Shown: positions 32,247 through 41,888 of the stretch, piece by piece
Layout: every line of letters begins with the position of its first letter
Position numbering within the stretch: position 1 is the first letter of the stretch
Notes under the pieces: generated by a model
Databases searched by the model: none
The model's input: only the letters and a program-made list of their open reading frames with translations
Told to the model about the DNA's origin: nothing
Made by a program: the position numbers and the translations under genes
Assembly: GCA_002049455.2 (NCBI GenBank)
Contig: KV918775.1
Span: 429,713-493,712, forward strand
Reading direction: 5' to 3'
DNA length: 64,000 nucleotides
DNA from: Porphyra umbilicalis
Taxonomy: Eukaryota; Rhodophyta; Bangiophyceae; Bangiales; Bangiaceae

Positions 32247-33710
32247 TCATCGACAGTGTCTGGCGGCCCCCCCCCCCGCCCTCCGCACGTGTACGCCCTC
32301 TTTCACCTCCACCCCGTCGACGACACCGCTCACCATGCAGGTGGCGGCGCCGTGCGCGCTCCCCCCAACCCCCCTGGCGCTCCCCCCCCTCACCGGCAAA
32401 GCCCCAACGCCGTGGCACACGCCCACTCCGTCATCCCTCCCATAATGCGGCGGCACTGTCGCGTCACCGCCACCGCCCCCGTGGACAGCCCCCGACGCGG
32501 CTGACCCGTTCGCCGCTGACGGTACAACCTCCTTCCGCTCCCTCCGCGCGGGCCTCCGCGTCCGCCCCCGCCCGCCGCCTTTGGCGGGCGGCGGAGGCGC
32601 TGACACCACGCGGTCAGTCAAGAGCCGCAGCATGTAGAACGCGGGCGATGTGGGGGGCGGCGCCACCTCTGCCGCCGCCACCGCCCATTCGGTGGGATCG
32701 AGCCTCGGCCACGCCGCCGCCGGCACTCCCGCCGATGGCGCTACGTCGCCGTGGGGAATGCCCGCTGCCCATCATGGCGCGTGGTGGGCTCCACTGCCAT
32801 CGCCGGGCAACGGCGGACCACCCGGCGATCTTGACGGCAGCCTCCGCAACCTTTGCGGCTCGCGCCGGCGGCCGGGCGGCACGGCGGCGGCTGCGCCGGC
32901 CGGTGGTGGTGGTGCCCGCCGCTCCCGGCTCTTGCCGCCGACGTGGAGCGCCGAAGTCTCGGCTGTTGCCGGGTGGTTGACGCTCGTCGCAGGCGGGGGT
33001 GAAGCGGGGCAGGCGGGCGCACCGCCATGGCCGCCCTGCCCGCTGCCGCCGGGCGTGGCCGCCGCTGCTGCCGCGGCCGTGGCGAAGGGCGGCGCCACGT
33101 CGTCCACCTCCCGCTCGTCGTGTTCGGGCGGTGGCGGTGGCGGCGGCGGCGGCGGTGGTGGCGGCGCGCTGCCGCCGTCCCGGCTAGCACAGCGCGGTGG
33201 GGGCGGCGGCGCCGCGGACGAGCGGCGGCGCCTCGTCGCGCCCATTGCCGTCGAGACGTTGCCGTCCGGCTTGTCCCTCATGACCTTCCTCGTCGGTGAA
33301 CGGGCACCCGCGCGGTCGTCTCCGCCCCACCCACCGTCGCGGCCAACGTTGCCGCCTGCGGCTGTTGGTGACAGAGGCGCGAGCGCCGGTCCGCTCGTCC
33401 GTGGCGCGCCCCTGCTCCCCGAAAATCGGCGGCGCGCGGCGTCAGCCGCCGCGGCGGCCGCGGCCGCCGCCGCCGCGTCGGCCACCCGCCCCCTCGACCC
33501 GCTGCTGCCGCCGACATGGTACATGGCGGCGGCTGGTGGCGGCGCCGCCGCCGCCGACATTGCGACCGGCGGGCCACCCTCTCCACCCGTGGCAGCCGAC
33601 AGCACGGCGGTCCGACGATGGCGTGACGGTTCCGCCGAGGCGGTGGAGCCGCCGCCGTCCTTGTCCGTGACGACCGGTGACTCGCCCCCCGCCGTGCTGC
33701 CGCTCAGCAC
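32247..33710 (-). CDS. Possible Gly/Pro/Ala-rich gene, frame uncertain
   Basis: Two long minus-strand frames (32772-33710 and 32247-32726) have a more balanced hydrophilic composition than the plus-strand alternatives. Examples are PTRKVMRDKPDGNVSTAMG, EHDEREVDDVAPPFATA and YMLRLLTDRVVSAPPPPAKG. Similar coding-like pieces continue upstream to about 34280 (SVPSVVTNDEARRASAR) in another frame. Poly-Pro and poly-Ala runs are frequent. No domain is recognised. The plus strand is also open over 33882-34445 and shares the third codon position with the minus frame, so strand cannot be settled by base composition. Confidence 0.3.
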
Positions 33711-35113
33711 CCCCCGCGCGGTGGTGGAGGCGCGGGGTGGCCGCGGAGTCGGCCGGCGACCCCGTCACCGCCGTCGAGCCGCCGCTCGAGCAGCGCTACC
33801 GCCGGCCCGACGGGCGGCGACGGCGTCGATGATGCGTCGGCGGGTGGCGGCGACGGCGGCGAGAATGGGTGGCGACGCTCCGTGACGCCACCCAGCCCGC
33901 CCTACCGCGGCCGCACGTCCACGTCCACGGTGACCACGTCGGCAACGGGCGCGAGCTTGGCCGATGCCCTGCCGGCGGGCGGCGGCGGCGGCAGTGGCGC
34001 CACCGCCGTCCCCCCGTCGCCGCCTGGTGGGCGGTCGCTCGGCCCCCACCACGACGGCGGCTCTCCCCGCGCGGCCGTCCGCGCCGACGCCCGCCTCGCC
34101 TCGTCGTTGGTAACGACGGAAGGCACGGAGGCGGCGGCCACGGCCTCGACGCCGGCGCCGCCACCCACCCTCCCCCGGCGGTCTGTCAACTGGTGCGGTG
34201 CCGCCGCCGCTCGCCAAACCGCCGCGTCGGCGGGCGGCGGAAGCGGCGGCGGCGGCGGCGGTGGCCGTCCGACCGCCATTGTGTGGTGCGGCTCGGCCGC
34301 CGGCGCGGAGTGCGCGGCGTCCCTCGCGGAGGCAGACGTAGGCGTGTTGGATGACTATGTCGAGTTTGCGTCGTGCCGCGCGCCGAGTGGGGGAAGGTGG
34401 GGGGGGAAGGACCCCTCGGGGGTGGGGGGGAAGCCGCCTGGGTAGGGCGGGGGGCTCCGCCGCCGCTGGCTCCGCCGCCTCTTTTCATCCAGGGGCGGGG
34501 GTGGGGGGGGGTGAGCGCCCCCGCCGGCGCGCCGACGCGCCCCGTGTTGCTGCCGCTTGATTCCCCAGTGGTGCGTTGGCACCCGCAGAGTGGGTGCCGT
34601 CCCGAGGCAGAGGGGTAGGGCGGCGTGCGGCACACCGAGCCGGGGATGGGGGCGGTCGTGACGCCAAGTGGATGACCCCGCTGCACCAGCGGCGGCGTCC
34701 ATAGACGAAAGATGAGACGAGGAAAAAGAAAAAGAGAGCACCATGGTGACACACAAGACCAATTACGCATCCGCCGCGCATGCCATCGTCCCGCGTCTGC
34801 GCTGTGGCCACCGCCCCGAGGACCTACGGGCGGCACGCAGACGCAGGGCGCGCCGCGGGCATGCCGGCGGCCAGCCACACGTCAAACGCAGCAGCAACAG
34901 GGGCTCGCGCGGGGCGGCGGGTGACGCCACACCACATCCTCGATCGGCAAAGACCGCACCACCAGCAACGCCAAGATAGACACCACGATGCGCCACCGCC
35001 ACCGCCGCCGCCGTCGCCTGCCACCCCATCGCGGGCCGGCACATCCCCCCAGCGCCGCACAAGCCCAGCCGCCCCACCCGCCCACCGCCATCGACCGGCG
35101 GCAGCGCACCGAG

Positions 35114-36878
35114 TTAGCGCCTGTGCAGCGCCGGGTGCAGGGGCATCACCGGCGCGGTGCGGCTGAGGCCCACCCGCCGCGGCGGCGGCCCGGGCTTGGC
35201 GCCGGGCGGCAGGCCGTACGACTGGATGGCGCGGGCGCCGCCCGACGCGCGCGCGCCGCCGCCAGTGCCCGCCGACGACGGTGCCGCCGCATTGGTCAGC
35301 CTCGCCGGCCGCATTGCTCCAGCCGCCGGCACAGCGCGGGCGGGCGCCGCCGCCGCCACCGTCCCGGACGACGACGACGACGACGACGACAACGACGGTG
35401 CCGACGCGGCCGCTGGCCGCTTGACCGACGGCGCCGACGGGCGGGGCGGGGCGGCCGAGGCAACCGCCGCCGCCAAAGCGGGCTTATTGGGCAGGGGCCC
35501 ACGGGGGGCGGCGGCCGCCGTGGCCCCCGCGGGCCGGCGGCCACGAACGGGGGCGGTTTTGACGGCGGTGGCCTTGGCGGTGCCACCCGCTGTGCGGCGG
35601 GCTACGGGGGTGGCCTTGGCCGCGGCGGCGGCCTTGGCGGGCGCACCGCGCCTGCGGGCGGGCTTGGGCTGCTCCTCAAAGTCCGAGTCGTCCGAGTCCT
35701 CCGCCGCGGAGACGGAGCTTTCACGACTGACTGCGTCGGTTGAGGCACCGCCGACAAGGAGGAAGACCAACACCGCCAGCAAGGGTAAGCGAGAGGGGTG
35801 GGGAGCCAAGCACAAGACACATCATGCGTAAAGACAAGACGACGATACGAAGAAAAAAGCACACGCACGCCCGGCCACAGTGCACAGAACAAAAACAAGC
35901 TAGACGGAAGCAAGAGTCAAGGACAACAAGTGGAACACCACAGGCATGTCAAAAGGCACTGCCCGATGAAGACATCCATCCCCCCGCCTACATGACACAA
36001 ACGCCAGCAGGCCAGTCGGCCCGCGCCCCGCGCACCCGCAGGGAAGCATCGCCCGCCATTAACGCTTCTCCACCCGCACACCCGCACCCCCCTCACCACG
36101 CCTTCCGCTTACCATTGTACTCGTCGCTGGCATCTTCCTCCTCCTCGTCGTCGTCGTCCGAGCTCTCCACAATGGTCCTGGCAGTCTTGCGCGCCGACGC
36201 CACGGCCGCCCGCCGCCGCTTGGACGGCGGCGGCGTCGGCGAGCGTGTCGCCTGCGCCCCTTCCTCGTCAGAGCTTTGGACGGTAGGTGTTTTGCGCGCT
36301 GACGCCGACACCGCACGCCGTCGCTTTTCGTGCGACGGAGTGACCCCGCCGCCCTCCCCGTTACCGTCATCATCCTCGTCGTCATCGTCCTCGCCCTCAC
36401 CCTGCCCGTCCCTGTCCAAGCCTGCGCCCACACACTTCCCCCCGCATCCATCCTCCCCGGCACCCACATCGACAGCCTCGTCGGCCGGCGGGGACGGACC
36501 GCCCGGCACCGCCGCCGAACAGGCACCCCCTCCATTGGCACTCAGCAACGCGTCGCCTGAGCCGGCGTCGCCCGGGTTGCCGGCTGCCGCCGCCACCGCC
36601 GCAGCCGTCGCCTCCGCCTCACCCGTCTCGGCGACCTGGCTCACCCGGCCGACGCCGTCAGTGGGGTGCCGCCGCGGCGGATGCGGCGCCGCTGCCGCGT
36701 CCTGGGCCTCGGTCACCTCCCTCACGTCGGGCGTCCACGGGAGACGGCCAGACGCTGCCGTCATCGCTGCAGCTGCCGCCCCGCCGTGGCGGCCGCCGAC
36801 GCCACCGCCACCTGCCGTCCGCGGGTTGATAGCGTCCACGCCCTCCGCCGCGGCTTCCACCGTCGAAGCCCGCCGCAA
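35114..36878 (-). CDS. RAD51AP1: RAD51AP1-like nuclear protein with C-terminal RAD51-binding motif
   Basis: Exons 35114-35730 and 36113-36878 (5' end open). The intron starts GTAAGC and ends GACGCAG, phase 1. The upstream part has acidic and basic nuclear-type tracts: KRRRAVSASARKT, SKRRRAAVASARKT, SSDDDDEEEEDASDEYN. Exon 2 continues with EDSDDSDFEEQPKPARRRG and an Ala/Lys-rich linker. The protein ends RRVGLSRTAPVMPLHPALHR. This fits the conserved RAD51-binding motif of RAD51AP1, whose core is GLSR.A.V.PLHP at the C-terminus. RAD51AP1 binds DNA and RAD51 and stimulates strand invasion in homologous recombination. Protein-like sequence continues upstream of 36878 in the same frame (RWRSQRPSGASDAGTFALR) to an AG at about 36966, so a first exon is probably further out. 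Confidence 0.7.
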
Positions 36879-37023
36879 CGCAAAGGTTCCCGCGTCCGAC
36901 GCGCCCGACGGGCGCTGCGAGCGCCACCGCGCGAGGCGGGATGACTCGCACCCGACCGGCTTGCCTAAGTACGTTCACGACAAGTGATTGGCTAAACTAC
37001 GAGGCTATCTAACAAACTAAAGG

Positions 37024-37150
37024 AGGCTCCGAGGAAACAAACGAGAGTGGGGACCTGGGGACCAGCTGGTCCCCACTCTCGTTTGTTTCCTTGGAGCCTG
37101 GCGGGCCAGTTAAAAATCACAGCGCTGCAGCGCTGTGATGCTTAACTGGC
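37024..37150. repeat. Two adjacent large inverted repeats
   Basis: First, 32-bp arms at 37024-37055 and 37068-37099 with one mismatch and a 12-base loop; the inner ends read GGGGACC and GGTCCCC. Second, GCCAGTTAA at 37105 pairs with TTAACTGGC ending at 37150 and encloses a perfect 24-bp palindrome at 37116-37139 (core AGCGCTGCAGCGCT). The DNA could extrude two cruciforms side by side. Confidence 0.9.
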
Positions 37151-37170
37151 GTTGTGGAAACGCCTTGTGG

Positions 37171-37231
37171 AATGGAAGACTCGCGACCCATATTCTCTTG
37201 TAAACGATTCTCTTAAAACGAGAACGCACTG
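37171..37231 (-). mobile_element. Truncated MITE copy, inverted
   Basis: On the minus strand it starts CAGTGCGTTCTCGTTTTAAG and matches the first half of the MITE at 37481-37610, then stops after TCTTCCATTCCA. It lies next to the large inverted repeats. Confidence 0.8.
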
Positions 37232-37480
37232 TGAGGCACACAGCATCTAAATTGTGGACACTTGGTGTGCATACTGTACATTGCTGGCGCTGTGCACGTG
37301 CTCCTACCGTGCGAGTGCACTATTGGTTGTACGAAGACGTAGCACCGTCTGAACAGTGCTGAACTCACAGTGGTGCAGAGAACGGTGCTTGCGGTCATAG
37401 GACTGTAGCTATCGGCGATATTGACACATGCATGCCGTCGCAGGACGTCTTGAGGTACTCCAACAGGCCAGGGTGTGGTA

Positions 37481-37610
37481 CAGTGCGTTCTCGTTATAAG
37501 AGAATCATTTACAAGAGAATATGGGTCGCGAGTCTTCCATTCCAGTCCGTGTAGGCCACTGTTATTGATATTCAGCTGAATCAGCCGTCTCTTATAACGA
37601 GAACGCACTG
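37481..37610. mobile_element. 130-bp MITE, pogo/Tigger-like
   Basis: Starts CAGTGCGTTCTCGTTATAAG and ends CTTATAACGAGAACGCACTG, so the terminal inverted repeats are at least 20 bp. It is flanked by TA on both sides (37479-37480 and 37611-37612), the target duplication of Tc1/mariner/pogo elements. Ends starting CAG with a TA duplication are typical of the pogo/Tigger branch. Confidence 0.88.
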
Positions 37611-38402
37611 TACACACAGCGATTTGCGACCTCTTCCTTATTTAATCCTGGTGCTTGATTCAGATGGTCCGCAGGGGTTTCCAGAGGTCTGTCTGTTTCT
37701 TGCATCCAAATCAATCCTGCACACAGCTTTGAACGATCCTTCGAATTATCGCACATCGATTGAAGGATCGGTAGGAGGGAGTCCCTCGAATTCTTCCACA
37801 GATGCTCCGGATGTGATGCCAGGATCGTCGTGAGATTGGCGCACGTTGTTTCTTCCGGAAATTACTTGGAACTCTCTCAGGGCGACTTCAGTCATTTTCT
37901 TCGGGATGATCTTACGCAATGTCCTGGGATCAGAAGCGGACTGCTCCGTGGATAGTCCGTGGGATCAAACGAAGAACGTAACAGCAGAGTACCATTGGGA
38001 TGATCTGTGAGATCTTCCGTCGGTCGTTTCTGAGGGCAACACTCGTCCCAGTTCTGGGATTGTTCGTCACACGGCCATGTAGGACGATGCATGGACGGTT
38101 CGCGAGCTCAAGCATGCTGCCAGCTTCTGGATTCAGTAGAGTTTAACGAATCAGAACCTCGTGTGCATCGAGCACACGCGGCAGGGCGGTTTTACGCTCT
38201 TGCCATGCCACACCTCGGATGATGTGCCGGGGACGTCTTCTGTCAAGGGCTGCTCGTACTGGGTACAGAAGCGCGATTCGAATCGTTCCTGGACTGGTCT
38301 TATCCGAATCGAGTCTGCTTGTGTCTCCCCGCATCGTCATAGCTCCCTATTGAGTGAATTCGAAGCTCAGCTTGCTGCCCTGTTTCTGGCCCCCAACCGG
38401 CA
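37611..38402. other. Left subterminal region of the large transposon (inferred)
   Basis: About 790 bp without a gene. It carries repeated short words such as GGGATGATCT, GGGATTGTTC, GGGATCA and CCTTCGAA. Related words occur on the minus strand near 52500-52600. Clusters of short subterminal motifs are usual in large cut-and-paste elements. The exact terminus was not found. Confidence 0.45.
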
Positions 38403-41390
38403 ATGAAGCGTCGCAGGCGGGGGCCTCGAGGCTCCGCCTACTTCGATCTTTCCGATGGAGACCTCATGCATATGCAGTCGCAGCAGGCCACCTCAACGAC
38501 AGGTTCGAGAGCAGTGCCTATGGAGGAGTCTGGAAATAGCGGTGTGACGCAAAACCTGGGCCTGCTGTCAGGAAGGCCGTCACCAGCACCCTCTCTAGAG
38601 GACCACCAAGATGTAGTCACGTCTTCAGAATCTGAGCCTGATGGATGCCCCTCTGACGATACAGACATCTCCAGTGAAGAGGAACGACCAGTCGGGCAAT
38701 TTGCGTCTCGCCGGGAGTTTCTCTGCTTTGGGTACCTCTTTGGTCGAGCGCGTGTCACGCTGCGGCAGTACGACATTATGCGAGAGGCAGAGAACTCATT
38801 CAGCCCCAAAGAGAAGTGGCCATCTAGATGGCGCTTACAACAGTTGCGCAAGCAAATGCTGAACACCGCTATACCTCTGAGACGGGAAGTGACCACGCGG
38901 CAGTTACCCGTTGGCAAAGGGAAGGCTCTTCGCAAACTGCCGGACGTTACTGTGTCTTACATTCCCTTTTCCGTGCACATCAAGAGGGACTTTGAGGACC
39001 CAGTCACAGCAGCTCTGTTCCACAGCGAAGGGGATGCGCGCGCAGGGACCGTTGAGCGCCCAACAGAGTTTTTTCAAACAGTAGCTGCGAGGGACCCGGC
39101 TCGGTTCAATTTCAAGAACGGATTTTTCCGAGACGGATACACGTACGGCATTGGGTGTATTGTCTCTATCTTTTTGGATGGCAGCACAACGCTCCCGGCC
39201 CGATTGGAAAGCACAGCGATTGCATCCGATGGAGACGTCTCGATCTCAGAGGCGTCGTATACTCCACCAAGCGCCCTCAGAGTTGGGGACTTACTAGGGC
39301 TGTTTGATGTCATGCATGGGATTGAGCCTCCTGATCCGTGGGCTTCGTGCTTTCAGGATGCTCGCCGGTGCACGCTACGATTCACAAGGTCAGGCGGTGT
39401 GTTTATCAATGCGGTGCGCAGCTCTACCGAGCGCGAAAAGGATTCTTGGACGCTGTTGACGGCAGAAAAGCCGATTGAGCTGACACAAGTTGCAGAGCAA
39501 AACGAAGACGAGCTGCCAGAGAAAGACCCACACACTCTGTACGTTTCATTGTACGCGGATGAGTTTAGCGTGTACAAGCGACGCCGTGGGAGCTTAGAGG
39601 GCTACTACGGAGCGTATACGTCTCTGAGCTTGCATGATCGTGCGTTCTCCGTTCGGCCACTCTTTTACTTACCACCTGGGGCAAACCCTGAAGCTCTCTT
39701 GAAGCGTGTCGTCGAGGACATGCTCCAAATGAGCAAGGAAGGTGTTGCCGTGTATGACGCGCACTCAAAGGAAAACATCGTGGTTCGGGTTTTCTTGTGC
39801 CTGGGCGTGTTTGATTTTCCTATGGCGGCCAAGTTCTCCAACTCTGTAGGAGCTCCAGGAACTGAGCACTGCACCAGCTGCGACATTGTCCATCCGAAGA
39901 CTAAGAGCGAGAGGAGGGATCGCGCGATGAGCAGCACAGTTTCCTTTGATGTCAAAGACACAAGGTACTCCAGAGTGCAAGACCGAACAGCTGCCATCAT
40001 GTCTTCCCTGAAGAGATCTACGCAGTTGTCTGCAGAAGCTATGAAAGACGCACTCCTGCTAAATGGAGTTACGGACAAGTCAGGTAGCCTGATGATGCGA
40101 CTGACTGAGGCCCGAGGTCCTGGGACGTTTGACATACACGAACATGTCATTGTTGCACCATCTCACCTTTTGTACTACAACATTGCATCCAACCTCCTGA
40201 TGGAAGCGTACGAGGCACTCTCTGTCGCGCAGCGTGACAAATTCATTTCAGAAATGCGCCGCAGTTCGAAACATGTTCCAACACACACGATCCTATCATC
40301 CTTTGAGCCTGAAAAAATGGGTGGCACGACTCTTTCTATGTCCGACTACGCAGTGCTGCTTACCGTGGGTCCCACGGTCCTGGAGTACAGTGTGCACACC
40401 TCAAGTACTTCTGCACGTGCGGTTGCTACTGTAACCGCTCTGAAGGCCCTACGACATTTCGCTACTGCTCTGTTTTACAGGCCGACTCTGTGCTCTGACG
40501 GAGAGCATGCCGTGAGGGAACGGCCAACAGTCGTTGAGCTCCAACGTCTCGGCGAGAGTCTGATGATTGAGTTGCGTCGCCTGCAACCGTTCAGCGGAAA
40601 GTGGGAGCGGCCTGCCGTTCATCGCCTTTTGGAGTTGCTGTATCGTACTCTACCGTTGGTGCAGCTCGGCTCATCAATATGCGAGCTCATCTTTGAGAAC
40701 TTCCATCAGATGGCGAAGCGCGAGATCGGCCAGAGCAACCATCGGAACCCTGCGGAATATTCAATGCAAAGGTGGAGAGACACAGAGCAGTACTCAAGGG
40801 CACTGTCCATGCCTGATGAGTACGGCATTCCGAAATCGTGGCTGCTTGGCCTCGGCGGTAATCCATTGAAGGCCGTCTCTTTTCACAGGCTCGCTCCGCA
40901 GAGGCGGTTGGCATCCGCCACTGGCCGAAGGTGGTGCGGCAGGGAAGCCTTGAGTATGGTTTTGGGTTCGACAGAAGACTTCTGGCGGGGTCACACACCC
41001 AACGCGCCCGTCAAGTTCTGGAGGAAAGCCAGGCACCCACAGCGATCATTTTTCATTCGAGAGGGGTCGACAGTGTCTGTGCTCCAAGAAGAAGATGCAT
41101 GTGACGTATTGAACGACCCCAGCACGACAGGAGGGCAGAGAGTACAATTCGGTCGCGTCCGAGCGATTGGCACAATTGCGGAAGAGCTGTACCTTGAATG
41201 TGAATGGTGGACAGCCCCTGCGTCAGCCTTATGCATCGTTGGGAAACCTACGGTAGTCCAACTCGACGCTACGTCCGGCGTGGAACTTGTGCAAGCTGAG
41301 CGCGTACTGCAGTCTGCTTTTGTTCTCCCTTGCGGCGCGGACAAGGTACTGTTCACAAAGAAGTCGGGCTTTCACTTTAAGAGCGGCTGA
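38403..41390 (+). CDS. DDE-type transposase-like protein (CACTA/Plavaka/KDZ-like)
   Basis: A 995-residue intronless protein with codon use less GC-rich than the surrounding host genes. The middle resembles the tnp2/Plavaka type of transposase: LYADEF with Asp 386, then GYYGAYTSLSLHDRAFSVRP, FYLPPGANPEALLKRVVEDM, CLGVFDFPMAAKFSN with Asp 471, and a CxxC (HCTSC). Near residue 761, ICELIFENFHQMAKREIGQS gives the likely third catalytic acid (E761 or E765), followed by a basic SNHRN. The order Asp, Asp, Glu fits an RNase-H-fold cut-and-paste transposase. The N-terminus is basic then acidic (EPDGCPSDDTDISSEEE). No internal stop or frameshift is seen, so the gene may be functional. Superfamily placement is by motif only. 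It is convergent with the JmjC gene. Confidence 0.72.
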   Translation: MKRRRRGPRGSAYFDLSDGDLMHMQSQQATSTTGSRAVPMEESGNSGVTQNLGLLSGRPSPAPSLEDHQDVVTSSESEPDGCPSDDTDISSEEERPVGQFASRREFLCFGYLFGRARVTLRQYDIMREAENSFSPKEKWPSRWRLQQLRKQMLNTAIPLRREVTTRQLPVGKGKALRKLPDVTVSYIPFSVHIKRDFEDPVTAALFHSEGDARAGTVERPTEFFQTVAARDPARFNFKNGFFRDGYTYGIGCIVSIFLDGSTTLPARLESTAIASDGDVSISEASYTPPSALRVGDLLGLFDVMHGIEPPDPWASCFQDARRCTLRFTRSGGVFINAVRSSTEREKDSWTLLTAEKPIELTQVAEQNEDELPEKDPHTLYVSLYADEFSVYKRRRGSLEGYYGAYTSLSLHDRAFSVRPLFYLPPGANPEALLKRVVEDMLQMSKEGVAVYDAHSKENIVVRVFLCLGVFDFPMAAKFSNSVGAPGTEHCTSCDIVHPKTKSERRDRAMSSTVSFDVKDTRYSRVQDRTAAIMSSLKRSTQLSAEAMKDALLLNGVTDKSGSLMMRLTEARGPGTFDIHEHVIVAPSHLLYYNIASNLLMEAYEALSVAQRDKFISEMRRSSKHVPTHTILSSFEPEKMGGTTLSMSDYAVLLTVGPTVLEYSVHTSSTSARAVATVTALKALRHFATALFYRPTLCSDGEHAVRERPTVVELQRLGESLMIELRRLQPFSGKWERPAVHRLLELLYRTLPLVQLGSSICELIFENFHQMAKREIGQSNHRNPAEYSMQRWRDTEQYSRALSMPDEYGIPKSWLLGLGGNPLKAVSFHRLAPQRRLASATGRRWCGREALSMVLGSTEDFWRGHTPNAPVKFWRKARHPQRSFFIREGSTVSVLQEEDACDVLNDPSTTGGQRVQFGRVRAIGTIAEELYLECEWWTAPASALCIVGKPTVVQLDATSGVELVQAERVLQSAFVLPCGADKVLFTKKSGFHFKSG

Positions 41391-41888
41391 GGGAGGCTGC
41401 ATGAGTTTTGCGAGGAGCACGGAGACGGTAGCCCAGAAAAGGCTGTTATTGCACGACTTTTTATAGACCTATCGTGCTGATACGGTCGCAAGAGACAAGC
41501 AGAGAAGTTTCGTAGGAAGAGTTGTTCACATTTTCAGTTAAGATTCAAAGCCAAAAGAGAAGTATCATTTCGCCATCTTTGCCAGTCGTCGCTCGCAACC
41601 ACTACTTTTTCTCTCTCTTTGAAGGGACCTCACTCTTCGTACAGACCTGTGCCGACGCCATGGCTTGTATAATCTATCGCAAGCCATGCCAGATCCCTGT
41701 GCACGATGGCGCGGGAGTTTCTGTCCGCGACGTTGGTGCGTGCAGCGCCCCGTTGATCGACGGAACAAAGGAATCAAAGGAGAGGCATCACATGATGAAG
41801 GCGCCCCAGTGAGCATCACGAAACTGCCACTCAACTCACATACAGACAAAGAAGTACGAAACCCACAGAATGCAAGAACGTTGTCGAC
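41391..41888. other. Spacer between the two convergent transposon genes
   Basis: About 500 bp without coding signal; it must hold both 3' ends. Confidence 0.5.

Noticed and set aside
38403..41390. Retroelement reverse transcriptase
   Set aside because: No YxDD or integrase motif; the Asp-Asp-Glu layout and the CxxC fit a cut-and-paste transposase instead.
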